A DNA stretch of 64,000 nucleotides. Origin: Prochilodus magdalenae. Its lineage: Eukaryota; Chordata; Actinopteri; Characiformes; Prochilodontidae. The DNA lies in the NCBI GenBank assembly GCA_024036415.1, contig JAMWET010000138.1, positions 1 to 64,000 on the forward strand, given 5' to 3'. The position numbers and the translations under genes are program-made. Positions 35,594-60,561 of this stretch are shown here, piece by piece (position 1 is the first letter of the stretch; every line of letters begins with the position of its first letter). A model generated the notes under the pieces. It searched no databases. It worked only from the letters and a program-made list of their open reading frames with translations, and had not been told where the DNA came from.

Positions 35594-38500
35594 GTAAGTA
35601 AATACGTGTCATATGTGTCTCTTTCTTCTCGTTTTCTTGTGATTGTCTTAAAACATTCCTTCATTTTTGTTCATTTCCAGAATCGGAAAGGATTTCAAAG
35701 ATGACCTGCAATTCCTGCTTGAAGGTGTTTCTGAGTTTGACATTCAAGGAGGCGCTATACCATCTGAGGTGATGGCACATGGACCACTGGCGTTTCCTAT
35801 TGGTCTCACCTCTGGTGGCCGGGCATTCATTGCTGGGGCCTACTATGGACAGGGAAGAATAATTGTGGTCACTCACGAAGGCTACATGGGCCGTGAACAG
35901 CTGTCCACTTTCATGATCAATGCCATCCGTTGGCTTGACGAAGGGCGCAATGGGGTTATTGGTGTTTCGCCCAACCTTAAAGAGGCCCATAAGATTCTGA
36001 GCAGGTCAGGGCTGAATTGCCAGTTCACCGGCTTAAAGGAAGACCTAAGCGTCTTTGTCTGCACATCCTACAGTGATGCTCAAAGTCAGGAGATCCAGGA
36101 ATTTGTTGCCGAAGGGGGAGGTCTTTTGATAGGAGGTCACGCTTGGTACTGGGCCCAGTCAAATCCTAACCGCAATGTGATGACAGATTGCCCTGGAAAT
36201 CGTATCCTTAACAAGATGGGCCTGTGTCTGATGGGTAACACCTTGCAATCTGGTTTGTATAAAACCCATCAGCCAACAGAACAGGGCAACGCACAGGCAT
36301 ACCACTTTCGTGACCTGCTTCAGCACTTTGCTGGACATGTCACCCAGGGTTGGGAGCTGACAGAGCATGACCACAGGTGTCTGGAAAAGCTCAGACATGA
36401 CTGTGAAAATTACCTCAGAATGCGGAATCATGACTGTGCCTCCTATTCCTCAGTGGTAACACTACTCACTGACATGGTGAAAGAGGCTGGAGTCCCACAG
36501 GTGTGTCATACATGTCCTATTAAGGATGCCAAGGATAAACTTCTGCTTCATGTGGGGACTGAGGTGTACAAAGTTTGCCAAAACCCTGATGCACTTCTGC
36601 CGTTCATCATCAGGGATATCCCCAACCTTCCCACTGTATCCAACGCGAGAGTCAGCATCAGTGCTAACACAGCAGGTAGAGGTTTTCTTTACATTGGTTT
36701 CTCAAGAGGAACACAGGCTTGGTCTAAATCAAGATGCATTCTAAAACCAAACAAGCTACTGTAACACTTAATAAACAAAAAGCGAAATGGGAATTCCACT
36801 GATTAAAAAAAAGTTAACTTTGAAGTAACACACTTTGTTACAAACTAATTATTCATCATTAATTATCATGTGTACTAAGTTATTCAGAATTAAATGGTGC
36901 ATTGTAGTGAAGTTCTATTCTTTACACTAGGGTTGCAAACATTTGGGTTTTTTGCACATTCAGTGCAAGACTCATCCAGCCAAAATGCACTACCGAACGT
37001 CACAGGAGGTCATTCCTACCTGTGGCCATCAGACTTTATAACTCCTCCCTTAGAGCACAACACCATTCACATGTACAGTAATAACAGCTAAACAATAATT
37101 TAATTATGTGTGCGACAGCTCAAAATGTGCAATATTTTTCTGACTTCTGAACACTTACTGCTGTTAACAGTATATCTGTACTCATTATTATAGCCACAGC
37201 CACTTTACTTTTATTTTATCTTTATTGTATTATAAGACTTTGTATATGTGTACATATTGAAAATTTCTCTCTTGTTGTAAATTATTATTGTTTATTCTAA
37301 ATGGTTGCTACTGTAAAAACTGCAATTTCCCCCTGGGATTAATAAAGTATTTCTGATTCTGATTTGCTACACAAAATCAAACTTTTTAAAGTTTTGGTAT
37401 ATAGTATAATGTTGGGTGCGATAAAACACTGGTAATAACACCCTGTATATAACTCCTTGCCATAAGTGGTTTAAATAAACAATTTGAGACAAAAGGCATG
37501 CCTCAGAACAATGGGAAACCAATGTCATCAGGCAGGTAACACTGTCTATGAGTGAGCTTTTAGATGCATTTTCAGACATCTGGTTCATATCACCACTGCT
37601 GCACACCGTTCAGACTGTTAAGGTTTCTCTAGAACGGCACATTTCTCATTGTCCTACTCGTATTATGTCTTGCATCGTATAAGCATTCTAAAATTTCAAG
37701 AACTCGATTTTTGATTTAGGTTAAGCTGTTACCTTCTTTCAATAAACTAAAGAGAAAATGTGTGCACCATCAGACAAGTATCAGCGTTCAATACTTAAAT
37801 TCACTGATTTAAAAAAAAATCTCAATACAGTGAACTTAAATACTAATCTTCACTTGCACTTATGTTAATTTGGTATTAAAGTCAAGCTTTTCTCATTTGC
37901 GGATGCCATGACATCTTTAAAATGTGTTACAGAAACGTGTTTAAGGTTTACAGTGTAGAAAGCACTAAGACGTGTTCATAATTCTTGCAGATCGTGAAGA
38001 ATGGATAAGCACAGGGCTGTATCTCTCTCCTGGAATGAAGACCTACGTTGCAGTTCCTGCAGAAATCATGGGCAAAGGTTGGCAGGTAACTGCACTAAAC
38101 ACTAGGTTTTGACTTCAATTTGAATCCATTTCTGGAATATTTAATAACTGCTTGCCTGAATTGTGTACAGTTGTGTACAATTGGACAATCCACCTACATA
38201 TATAGACTGATATACGTCACAAACTTATTGTGTCTTTTAAAATGCTTACATCATATCTACAGCTGCAGGTTGGCTGTCAGACAGATTACTTAGGCAAAGC
38301 AGATGTCCTGAAACGGGCTCCTGTGGTGCACGAACGCTTCGCTTTGGACAAAGAGATGCCACAGGTGTGGAATCTGTGGGGAGGACTCATATACCTGATT
38401 GCTCCTCCCAACAGCAAAGTGGACGGGGTGGAGGTTGTTGTACAGATAGCTGTGAAAGCACCATACTACAAGTCTGGTAAACACAGTTCTTTCCAAACAA

Positions 38501-40527
38501 CATATGAAAAATACTAACGAATATATGAAAAGTCCCAAAAATGCTAACAAGATATTTAAACAATGTAGTCTAATAAACCAACAGCAGTTTGTTACAGAAT
38601 AAAAGAAGTGAATTAAATTCCAATGTGTGAAATGTATTTCATCAACACAACTGTCTAACCGTTTAATAAGTGAGTGGAAATTGGAAATGATGACACATTT
38701 GAATCAAGTAAACTCAGTGCATTACTTTCTTCACTGTAGTGTGAAGTGAAAACTTCATTAACCTCTTCCTTTCTTCAGGGGAGACTAGTGTCGCGAGCTG
38801 GGTGAGTGAAATTCGCAATGCGCCAGCACCTTGGGCTGAGCTGGAGTTCGAGAATGTCATTATCAGCTTACACTCGGAGGGGATACGGCAGCTGGACCGT
38901 CCTGATGAGGTGGCTATTTTGTGGGATTCCATCATGAGGGGCATAGCTGACCTGGCGGCGAAGCCTGCCAAGTTTCCACGCAAGGAACGCTTTGTGGCTG
39001 ACGTACAGATCTCTCATGGTTTGTACTGATATGGTAGAATGTGGTAAATGATAATATCTTATTGTGATACATTATGCCACAAGACACATTTATGAGTATA
39101 TTATGCATATCATCATTTTGAATTGTGAAAATTTTGAGCTTTAAGTGCAAGTGCATATTTAATTAGCTTCCTTCTGCTTTTATCTCCTGCTTCATTTTCT
39201 TATGCTTAGGCAGCTGCTTAAAGGAGCTGGTTGGAGAATACTTTGAGAATTTGTTAAACACAACTGTCATCAGCCGACAGTTTCATATGACAATTCTAGA
39301 CCCGCCTATAACCGATCCTAACGTGTCAGCTAAGCCCTAACAAGTTTGTTAAGATTTTACAACAGGAAGAGTGTCCAAACACAGTCATGTCCCACAGTCA
39401 CTATTTATTACTACTGCATGGTCTACAGTGTTTCACCAACTGTATAAGGATTGTGTCAGGATTTTAAAGACCATTTCCAGTGATAAGCTCACTTTTGTGT
39501 CATTTTCAAGGTTTCATGCATGCTGGCTACCCCATTATGATACTCTCCAGCTGTGGTCCAGCGCTGGTGAACCCTGAATCAGCCCGCAAGTGTGGTCTTT
39601 GGGGCGCCATTCACGAATTAGGCCACAACCAGCAGCGCGGTGTCTGGGAGTTCCCTCCACATACCACTGAGTGCACCTGTAACCTGTGGTCAGTGTATGT
39701 GCATGAGGAGGTGCTGGGTGTGAACAGAGCAAACGCTCATGAGAACATGAGGCCAGAAAGACGACAGAGTCGAGCTCAGAGTTACGCCACAGGAGGGAGA
39801 AAGCTGGAGCAGTGGAGTGTGTGGACAGCACTGGAAACGTACATGCAGGTACACAGACAGGCACTTTTATGCTTTATGTATTTTATATTTATATGCTTAT
39901 TTAATCTGTAAAGTGGTCTAGTGTAGTGGATTACACATTTGCCCTTGCCCTCTGTAGACTGGGGTTTGATTCCCCACATTGGTAACTACTCTACACTATA
40001 CCAATACGGGCAAGACTTCCAACACTTTCTTCGTTTACCTGTGTAAATATAGGCTGTAGGCGGAACTGCATATAATGCCATCAGTGTAAATGTATGCTGC
40101 CCAAGGTATACAGTGCAACGGCAACGTTTGATAAGAATCATAAATAAACAAAAATGTACCTGTTTTTTTAAGTCAATAAAATATTTCTACTAAAATTATA
40201 TTCTACATTCTTACACAAACATTCAAAGTTCTGTTCTGTTCTCTGCCCTCCTTAACATTACCTTAACTTCTTTTTATCAAGCTGCAAGACACGTTTGGCT
40301 GGGACGCCTTTAAGAAAGTATTTTCTGCTTACCACAACATAAATAATGTGCCACGTGACAACAACGGCAAGATGAACCTGTATGCTGAAACATTCTCCAT
40401 GGTGGTGAACAGAAATCTGGCCCCGTTCTTCAAAGCCTGGGGTTGGCCCATCCAGCCTGGCACGGAAGAGAAGCTGTCCAGTCTGCCTGAGTGGAGTGAC
40501 CATCCAATGGCCCAGTATAACTGTTAG
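34977..40527 (+). CDS. tcaf: tcaf, TRPM8 channel-associated factor homologue (seven coding exons)
   Basis: Exons are 34977-35593, 35681-36675, 37991-38085, 38263-38476, 38779-39018, 39511-39848 and 40282-40527. The joined frame is 914 residues, like mammalian TCAF1 (about 921). In mammals TCAF proteins bind the cold channel TRPM8 and change its surface level and gating. Two tandem N-terminal modules each carry a YGQGR(V/I)(V/I)V strand-turn and a GGGLLI.G.AW.WA motif, one per exon (residues ~20-206 and ~225-440). A peptidase M60-type domain follows (~540-840) with HELGHNQQRG and a later HTTE. The start is chosen for its strong Kozak context (CCACCATGG) and agreement with family length. No membrane segment or signal peptide is seen, so it is probably cytoplasmic or peripheral. 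Confidence 0.94.
35681..36675 (+). CDS. tcaf: tcaf coding exon 2 (second N-terminal module)
   Basis: Residues 206-538. It repeats the exon-1 pattern: IPSEVMAHGPLAFPIGL, YYGQGRIIVVTHEGYM and GGGLLIGGHAWYWA. The parallel with exon 1 shows internal gene duplication. It ends one base into the aspartate codon of NTAD. Donor GTAGAG. Confidence 0.95.
36925..37365 (+). mobile_element. L2-like LINE 3' end in tcaf intron 2
   Basis: This ends GGGATTAATAAAGTATTTCT followed by GATTCTGATT, the short tandem tail typical of L2-type LINEs. The upstream translation includes a RTSQEVIPTCGHQTL-like coding remnant before the untranslated region. It is strongly 5'-truncated. Confidence 0.65.
37991..38085 (+). CDS. 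tcaf: tcaf coding exon 3
   Basis: Residues 538-569: DREEWISTGLYLSPGMKTYV to GKGWQ. The STGLYLSPG segment marks the start of the M60-type region. Acceptor TTGCAG, donor GTAACT. Confidence 0.93.
38263..38476 (+). CDS. tcaf: tcaf coding exon 4
   Basis: Residues 570-641, starting LQVGCQTDYLGKADVLKRAP and including LWGGLIYLIAPPNS. The acceptor CTACAG just before LQ is preferred over an in-frame CAG six bases later, because LQVGCQTD aligns with the family's VQIGCHTD. Confidence 0.9.
38779..39018 (+). CDS. tcaf: tcaf coding exon 5
   Basis: Residues 641-721: ETSVASWVSEIRNAPAPWAE to RFVADVQISH. Acceptor TTCTTCAG, donor ATG/GTTTGT. The glycine codon is split with the next exon. Confidence 0.93.
39511..39848 (+). 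CDS. tcaf: tcaf coding exon 6 (metallopeptidase motif)
   Basis: Residues 721-833. It contains GFMHAGYPIM, then HELGHNQQRGVWEFPPHTTE with H755, E756 and H759 in the positions of an HEXXH zinc site, and E774 as a candidate third ligand. It ends ALETYMQ before GTACAC. Confidence 0.95.
39912..40098 (+). mobile_element. tRNA-derived SINE in tcaf intron 6
   Basis: GGTTTGATTCC at 39963-39973 fits a pol III B box, preceded by an A-box-like GTGTAGTGGATTA segment. The body, with GGGCAAGACTTCCAACACT and a weak GTAAATGTA tail, is shared with the SINE at 58885-59127. Confidence 0.65.
40282..40527 (+). CDS. tcaf: tcaf last coding exon
   Basis: Residues 834-914: LQDTFGWDAFKKVFSAYHNI to SDHPMAQYNC and TAG. 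Acceptor ATCAAG. It includes NLAPFFKAWGWPIQ, a C-terminal family signature. Confidence 0.95.
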   Translation: MQDTFGWDAFKKVFSAYHNINNVPRDNNGKMNLYAETFSMVVNRNLAPFFKAWGWPIQPGTEEKLSSLPEWSDHPMAQYNC

Positions 40528-40829
40528 TGTGAAATGCTTGTTGGTGAATTGGGCAGTCATAATTGGTCATCATTTAAAGCTGGCTTGGTGGTTTTACCTG
40601 CATACCTGTTTCCCAAAACATCTTAGTGTCATGATCATCTTAGAGTGTTAAATGTGGTCCCTGCTCATTGAAGTATGATCTTTGTGCTAAGATGCTTTTG
40701 GGAAGAATTGCCAGTTTTTTTTAAAGTTACTGATGAACTAGATTTCTGCAAGAAGATCTCCGGTGGATGTGATAATGATTTATTTCTGTTTCATTGAAAT
40801 GAAGGGTGTAGGGTGTTATATGACTTTTA

Positions 40830-41110
40830 ATTCAGAATTTAGACCCATTTATCATTTGTACATGCACACAGTAGAATTTGTCCCTATCCATGCAATGAAA
40901 CACCCACATATGCACACACTAGGATGCAGGGAGCACACTTACCCAGAGAGCCTCTATCCATGGCACCCAGGAGGTAGTTGGGGTTTGGGTGCCTTGCTTA
41001 AGGGCCCTTCTGTTGTGTTCTTTTTGATAAGGGGATCCAACCGTTGGCCCTCCCAAACATCACAAGGCTGGTTCCCTAACCATCAGCCCATGACTGACCC
41101 TCTTGTGCAA
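40830..41110. repeat. Interspersed repeat downstream of tcaf
   Basis: Contains GGTGCCTTGCTTAAGGGC and GGTTCCCTAACCATCAGCCC, phrases seen in a common fish repeat. It probably lies in the tcaf 3' UTR. No coding capacity seen. Confidence 0.45.
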
Positions 41111-41371
41111 CTGTATGGCTGTGTCAGACAAAGCGCTGTGGAGTATTGGGGTGTATGGTATATGGTATGTGTATTATATAACATTGCATAGGTTTAAAGA
41201 GTTCTCATTTTTCTAGTGGGTGGGGTTGTATTATGCTGCTTTATATTAAATATTAACCCTCACAAAATATAAACACTATAATACACAATATTGTTACAGC
41301 CATGTTATACAATAGATGTTATATAATGAGATTATGAGAAAATGTCTGTACTTTTACTCATTTTGTTTACA

Positions 41372-41377
41372 AATAAA
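41372..41377 (+). terminator. tcaf: Candidate tcaf polyadenylation signal
   Basis: AATAAA followed within a few bases by GT-rich GGTGTGTATG, about 850 bases after the stop. Not proven. Confidence 0.3.
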
Positions 41378-42730
41378 AGGTGTGTATGAATCTTATGCTT
41401 GATGGAATAACGTCATTGTAAGGCTTATAAAGATATGGTTTAATCAGAGGTGGGTAGAGTAGCATAAAGCCATACTATTTTATTATATTACTATAATTTT
41501 GTTTCTTCAGTGGAATAATGACTATGAAATTATTGAAATTTAAAGTGCCCTTCCATAAATTACTTCAGTACAGAGTAATTTATAGAAATGAGTTGGAACT
41601 TTTAAGTCCATTAAGCTGTAGTTTGTTGAGTCCTGGAGTATTCTACCAGGATGGTGACAAATGCAGTAGGAATGTTGACATGCAATTCAAGCGTAATAAT
41701 AGACAGTCTGTTTTGCTGAACACCAAACCTGTAACACCACTGACAAAGCTACTAAAGTCTGAGCTCTAAAACAGGTCACTACCATTGTTGGTTCAAAGTC
41801 ACACTGCAAGTAGAGCATATAACATGTATAGCAATCATATTGTTTTGTTTTTTTGACTCCACTGAACAATATTTTAGCCAAATTTATCAGAAACGTAAAG
41901 AGAAAGCTTGTTGTGGATTTAGCTTAGCCTGTCTGTGCAGGTGTAGAAGTAATTCAGTAAGACCGTCCTGATTCTATTAGTCAAATTTTTATGTTATGTT
42001 AACATAATTGTTTAGCTTCCACGTAGCAATTAGCCTTAGCTCGACGCTCTACCACTCTCCCATTCCTTTACATCCACCAACACTTCGTTAGGAACAAGAC
42101 AAATTCCACTGAGCCACTTGGTTAAAAAAGTAGAACAGTTTACTGCTTGAAAATATAGGATGATACAGAAGTGTTGTTTTTCCAAAGTTCCTTCCAAAAG
42201 TTAACCAAAAAGAGAGTTAAAGAGAGGTCAAAAAACTGTTTGGTTTCACTGCTCCATTTCTCCATTCCTCCTTTCATCCGCACAAACGAACTCTACTAGC
42301 CCCTCCCCCAGCCTCTCACAGGTGCAGAGTTATCAAGAGGCAACCACTCTGTTCTATATGTCTATTTTTACAACATACATAAATGAATTTTATATGTTGC
42401 TGTAAATACCTTAACTTATAAATGATAACATGTTAACTTTCAAATCCTTTAAATAAAAAATGAACTATAATTAATACTGAACATAAATATTGCAATATTC
42501 CCAATAATCCAGTAACAAGATAAACATTCTGACAACAAAGTTGCATGCAAAAGTTACATTTAGGCTCCTACAATAATCTTAAAACAATGATTATTATAAT
42601 TAATATATACTGAAAATAATTTTAACAACACAAAATAGCACATATAATAACATAATAACATTCAATACATTGCTACAAATTAAACTGAAAAACGGGGCCT
42701 GAGACCGAAAAACTAGGCCTGAGGCCTCAA
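41378..42730. other. Intergenic between tcaf and mipep
   Basis: 41448-41800 begins GAGGTGGGTAGAGTAG, the start of a widespread fish repeat. The rest is AT-rich with no exon or gene recognised. Confidence 0.4.
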
Positions 42731-42734
42731 AGCA

Positions 42735-43265
42735 GCTTCAAATCATGATGCTCCTCACACCATGCACTCATCAGTCCACAGAACACTAGCCCAGAAGCAT
42801 TGTGGAACATCAAGGTGATAAAGGGCAAACCTGAGGCGGGCCAAGGGTTGTTGTTTTTTTTGGACAGCACCACCTTCTTTTATGGTTCCTACTATGAACA
42901 CCAGACCTTTCAGTGTTTTTATAATAGCAGACTAATAGACTAACAAAGGTCTTTGCAGCCTGTAGAGTCTTATGTAGGTGTTTTGCTGTTAGCCTTGGAT
43001 TCTTTCTCAGCTCTTTGAGTGCCCATTGTCCTCAGGGTGTGATCTTAACAGGACACCCACCCCTCTCCAGAGTAGCAAACAATCCCACCTTTTCTCCATT
43101 TGTAGACAGTTTGTCTAACTATGGAGTAATGTACAACCAGGTCTTCAGCAGAGCTTTTGTAAACTTTACCAGCTTCATGCATCCCTATAACATGTTGTCT
43201 TCTAAAAGTTGTTTGCATGGAGGTCTGGTTAACACCTACCTGTCTTGAGAAGAAATGATTAGGAA
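42735..43265 (-). mobile_element. Degenerate Tc1-like transposon fragment
   Basis: The minus strand encodes a Tc1-type N-terminal helix-turn-helix region (IGMHEAGKVYKSSAED, then IVRQTVYKWRKGG). Farther along, after stops, the remnant LVFCGLMSAWCEEHHD fits the DDE-region spacing. Several stop codons show it is dead. Terminal repeats were not located. Confidence 0.6.
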
Positions 43266-43557
43266 TCAATAATTAGGGTTTGTGTTCTGCCTTTATTTAA
43301 AGGGCAAAGCACCTGTGAAACCCACACTTATATTCTTACCTCCTGAACTGTTACACCTTATGGCAAGTAGCTCCTGGTTTCCTTTCCTTTCCAGGCTGAA
43401 CCGAGGACTCGACGTGCACAGCTGTTTGAGGGTTATTAATGTGGTTAAATTACATTTATGCCGTTAAATTACTTATCAATGTACAGTGGTTTTCAAGGCC
43501 TCCATTCATTTGCCGTGTGATAGTAGCAAGTGGTTGACTGAGGTAATGGCGCATGGA

Positions 43558-43574
43558 GAACACTAGGTGGCGAT
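43558..43574 (+). promoter_or_regulatory. CTCF-like motif upstream of mipep
   Basis: AACACTAGGTGGCGATA resembles the CTCF core CACTAGGKGGC. It is about 380 bases before the mipep ATG, between the two genes. Motif match only. Confidence 0.35.
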
Positions 43575-43945
43575 ATGTACCAGTGCAATGTTTTCACTGT
43601 GCTCTGAAACTCCACGAAGAAGACTGTCATTAACCAGTGTGCTGTGAAACGACTAGCTAGCTACACTCACTCCGAATACCCTTTAAAATACAACTACTAA
43701 CTAGATTACAGCGGTCAGCGACCGGTCACAGCCGGTAATGTATATGCAGTGCTGACTTTAAATGCTCAGTGTAGGTATGGAAAGTGCTGCTACACGAGTT
43801 GGCGTGTTGTATACGTAACTAGCTAAAGAGCTAACCCATGTCTCCCATACAGCGCTGTGTACTACTGTATATTGGCTAGTTAGCTGACCCACGTGTTATT
43901 TTACAGTTAGTAGTAATTTACGGGAAGTACTGGTGTACACCAACC

Positions 43946-58726
<14,781 letters not shown>

Positions 58727-58884
58727 GTAAGTTTACTATTAATCCTGATTTGGAGCCAATCAGCAAGCGGTGTACAACAAGGACATGCAGTGATGAGTCA
58801 ATAAAGTCATACTCTTGAGAAGCAAAATCCAGTTTAGGAGGGTCTGATAAAATTTCTGCTACAACAGATTCTTTTTGGTGTAGC

Positions 58885-59127
58885 TGGTTGGTGTAGCTCA
58901 GTTGGTGTAGCTCAGTGGATAACACCACTACCCACCAGGAAGTCACCACATGTGGGAGACTGGGGTTCGAATCCCAGTCTGGGTGACTACACTGTGCTAC
59001 ACCAATAAGAGTTCATGGGCAAGACTTCTAACACTACATTGGCCTACCTGTAATATAATTAACCTTGTAAGTCGCTCTGGATAAGAGCGTCAGCTAAATG
59101 CCATAAATGTAAATGTAAATGTAAATG
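58885..59127 (+). mobile_element. tRNA-derived SINE in the last mipep intron
   Basis: The A-box-like GGTGTAGCTCAGTGGATAA is partly duplicated in tandem upstream (GGTGTAGCT...). The B box GGTTCGAATCC is at 58964-58974. A tRNA-unrelated body follows, then GTCGCTCTGGATAAGAGCGT-type 3' sequence shared with L2-mobilised fish SINEs, and a (GTAAAT)n tail. It is not a functional tRNA. Confidence 0.85.
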
Positions 59128-59339
59128 TTTTTGTGTGAATTACTTAAAACCGTTGTGTAATATGATTTAGCAGTGATTAGTTAGTAGTTGATGATGCATA
59201 TTATTAATTCTGTTAGAGTAAAAGAAATGGCATTTTTGTCAAATACTGTTTTTCAAATACAAAATCAAATAAAAAAGATTTTAGAGTGAAAGAAGTTGGA
59301 GTCTTTAGGCATATGCGTAGTTTATGGTCATATTATAAT

Positions 59340-59340
<1 letters not shown>

Positions 59341-59434
<94 letters not shown>

Positions 59435-59470
59435 TCTACATTTTTTTATATATATATTCTCTATATTTTT

Positions 59471-59552
<82 letters not shown>

Positions 59553-59572
59553 ATATATATTCTCTATATATA
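59341..59572. repeat. Long AT dinucleotide microsatellite
   Basis: Blocks of (AT)n separated by TTCTCTA-type interruptions, over 200 bases in total. The YIYIYI translations in this region are artefacts of the repeat. Confidence 0.95.
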
Positions 59573-60561
59573 TTCTTTTTTCTTTTTTTTTCTTAATCAT
59601 CAAATTTGTTAGTGGGTTTCTGAATTGTTATTGTAATTGAAGATGACTCCTCTTGTTTAAAGAAGAGAACTGTGTGGTGCATTGGAATTTCCCATCCCAT
59701 TGGATAGGTGTAATTACAAATATACCACAGGCTCCACTGGTTTGCAAGTGTTTGAAGTATTATTACTTCAGCATGTCTCACTTTTAGGGAGTGCATTGGA
59801 CGTAAAGCAGCAACCCTGTCATTTAGTTATATTTTTATTGGTTGTAACATATGAGTTTTCCTACTTGTGGTCATGGATCAGGCAGGAATTATTTTGGCCA
59901 GTTTAATTCTTTTCCCCACATAATGCATAAACATATAGTGTGGATGTAATGTGGAAAATCCTCATAGTATCTCGGGGGCTTGCTTCTTAGTTCAAACTGC
60001 AACATCTTTCGCAGGCTTTATATTCAGGCACACAGGGAACACAGTTAATATATTATTTTTCCACTGTAAAATAATACATCCCTGTCTAACCTTGCTTTGC
60101 TTATTATTCCTTCACAACGTCTTTTGCAAAAAAAAAAAAAAAAAGACTGGTACATGCTAGTCGTTCTCATGCTCTGCTAAAACCCAAGTGCCTTCAGGAG
60201 CCCCACTGACGACAATACAGCACCTCCACATTACCCTGAAGCGGTCCAACTGTTTCCCATACATAGCAGACTGGACAGGGGCTTCAGTTTCACCCAGCTC
60301 TGCTGTGCCTGGCTTCCACAGTGGCTAAAGTGGAATTGGAGCCACCCTAGAGAGACTCCAGCACAGCTCTGCACCAATTCCTGACAGGCTTCCAGGCCAT
60401 TGGTGCTGAAAAGTTCTGGCCGGATTAGGCCGTGGCTCTGGGAAAGGAGAGTGATCGACTGACGGCTGCGCTGACTGAAGGCTGTGTTCTCCGGCCACAG
60501 CCAGCACAGAGATGCCTTTCATGAGTAGGAGGACAATGGAATGTCCAGGTTCCTGATCTGA
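59573..60561. other. mipep last intron between microsatellite and minisatellite
   Basis: Poly-A at about 60127-60144. 60180-60540 is GC-balanced with no splice-bounded frame. The missing mipep exon is not here. Confidence 0.5.

Noticed and set aside
58890..58985. tRNA gene
   Set aside because: A and B boxes are present, but no cloverleaf closes. The A-box region is duplicated, and the sequence continues into a SINE body and tail.
59286..59640. Open frames of about 110 codons on the plus strand
   Set aside because: They are translations of the AT microsatellite (YIYIYI) and have no gene structure.
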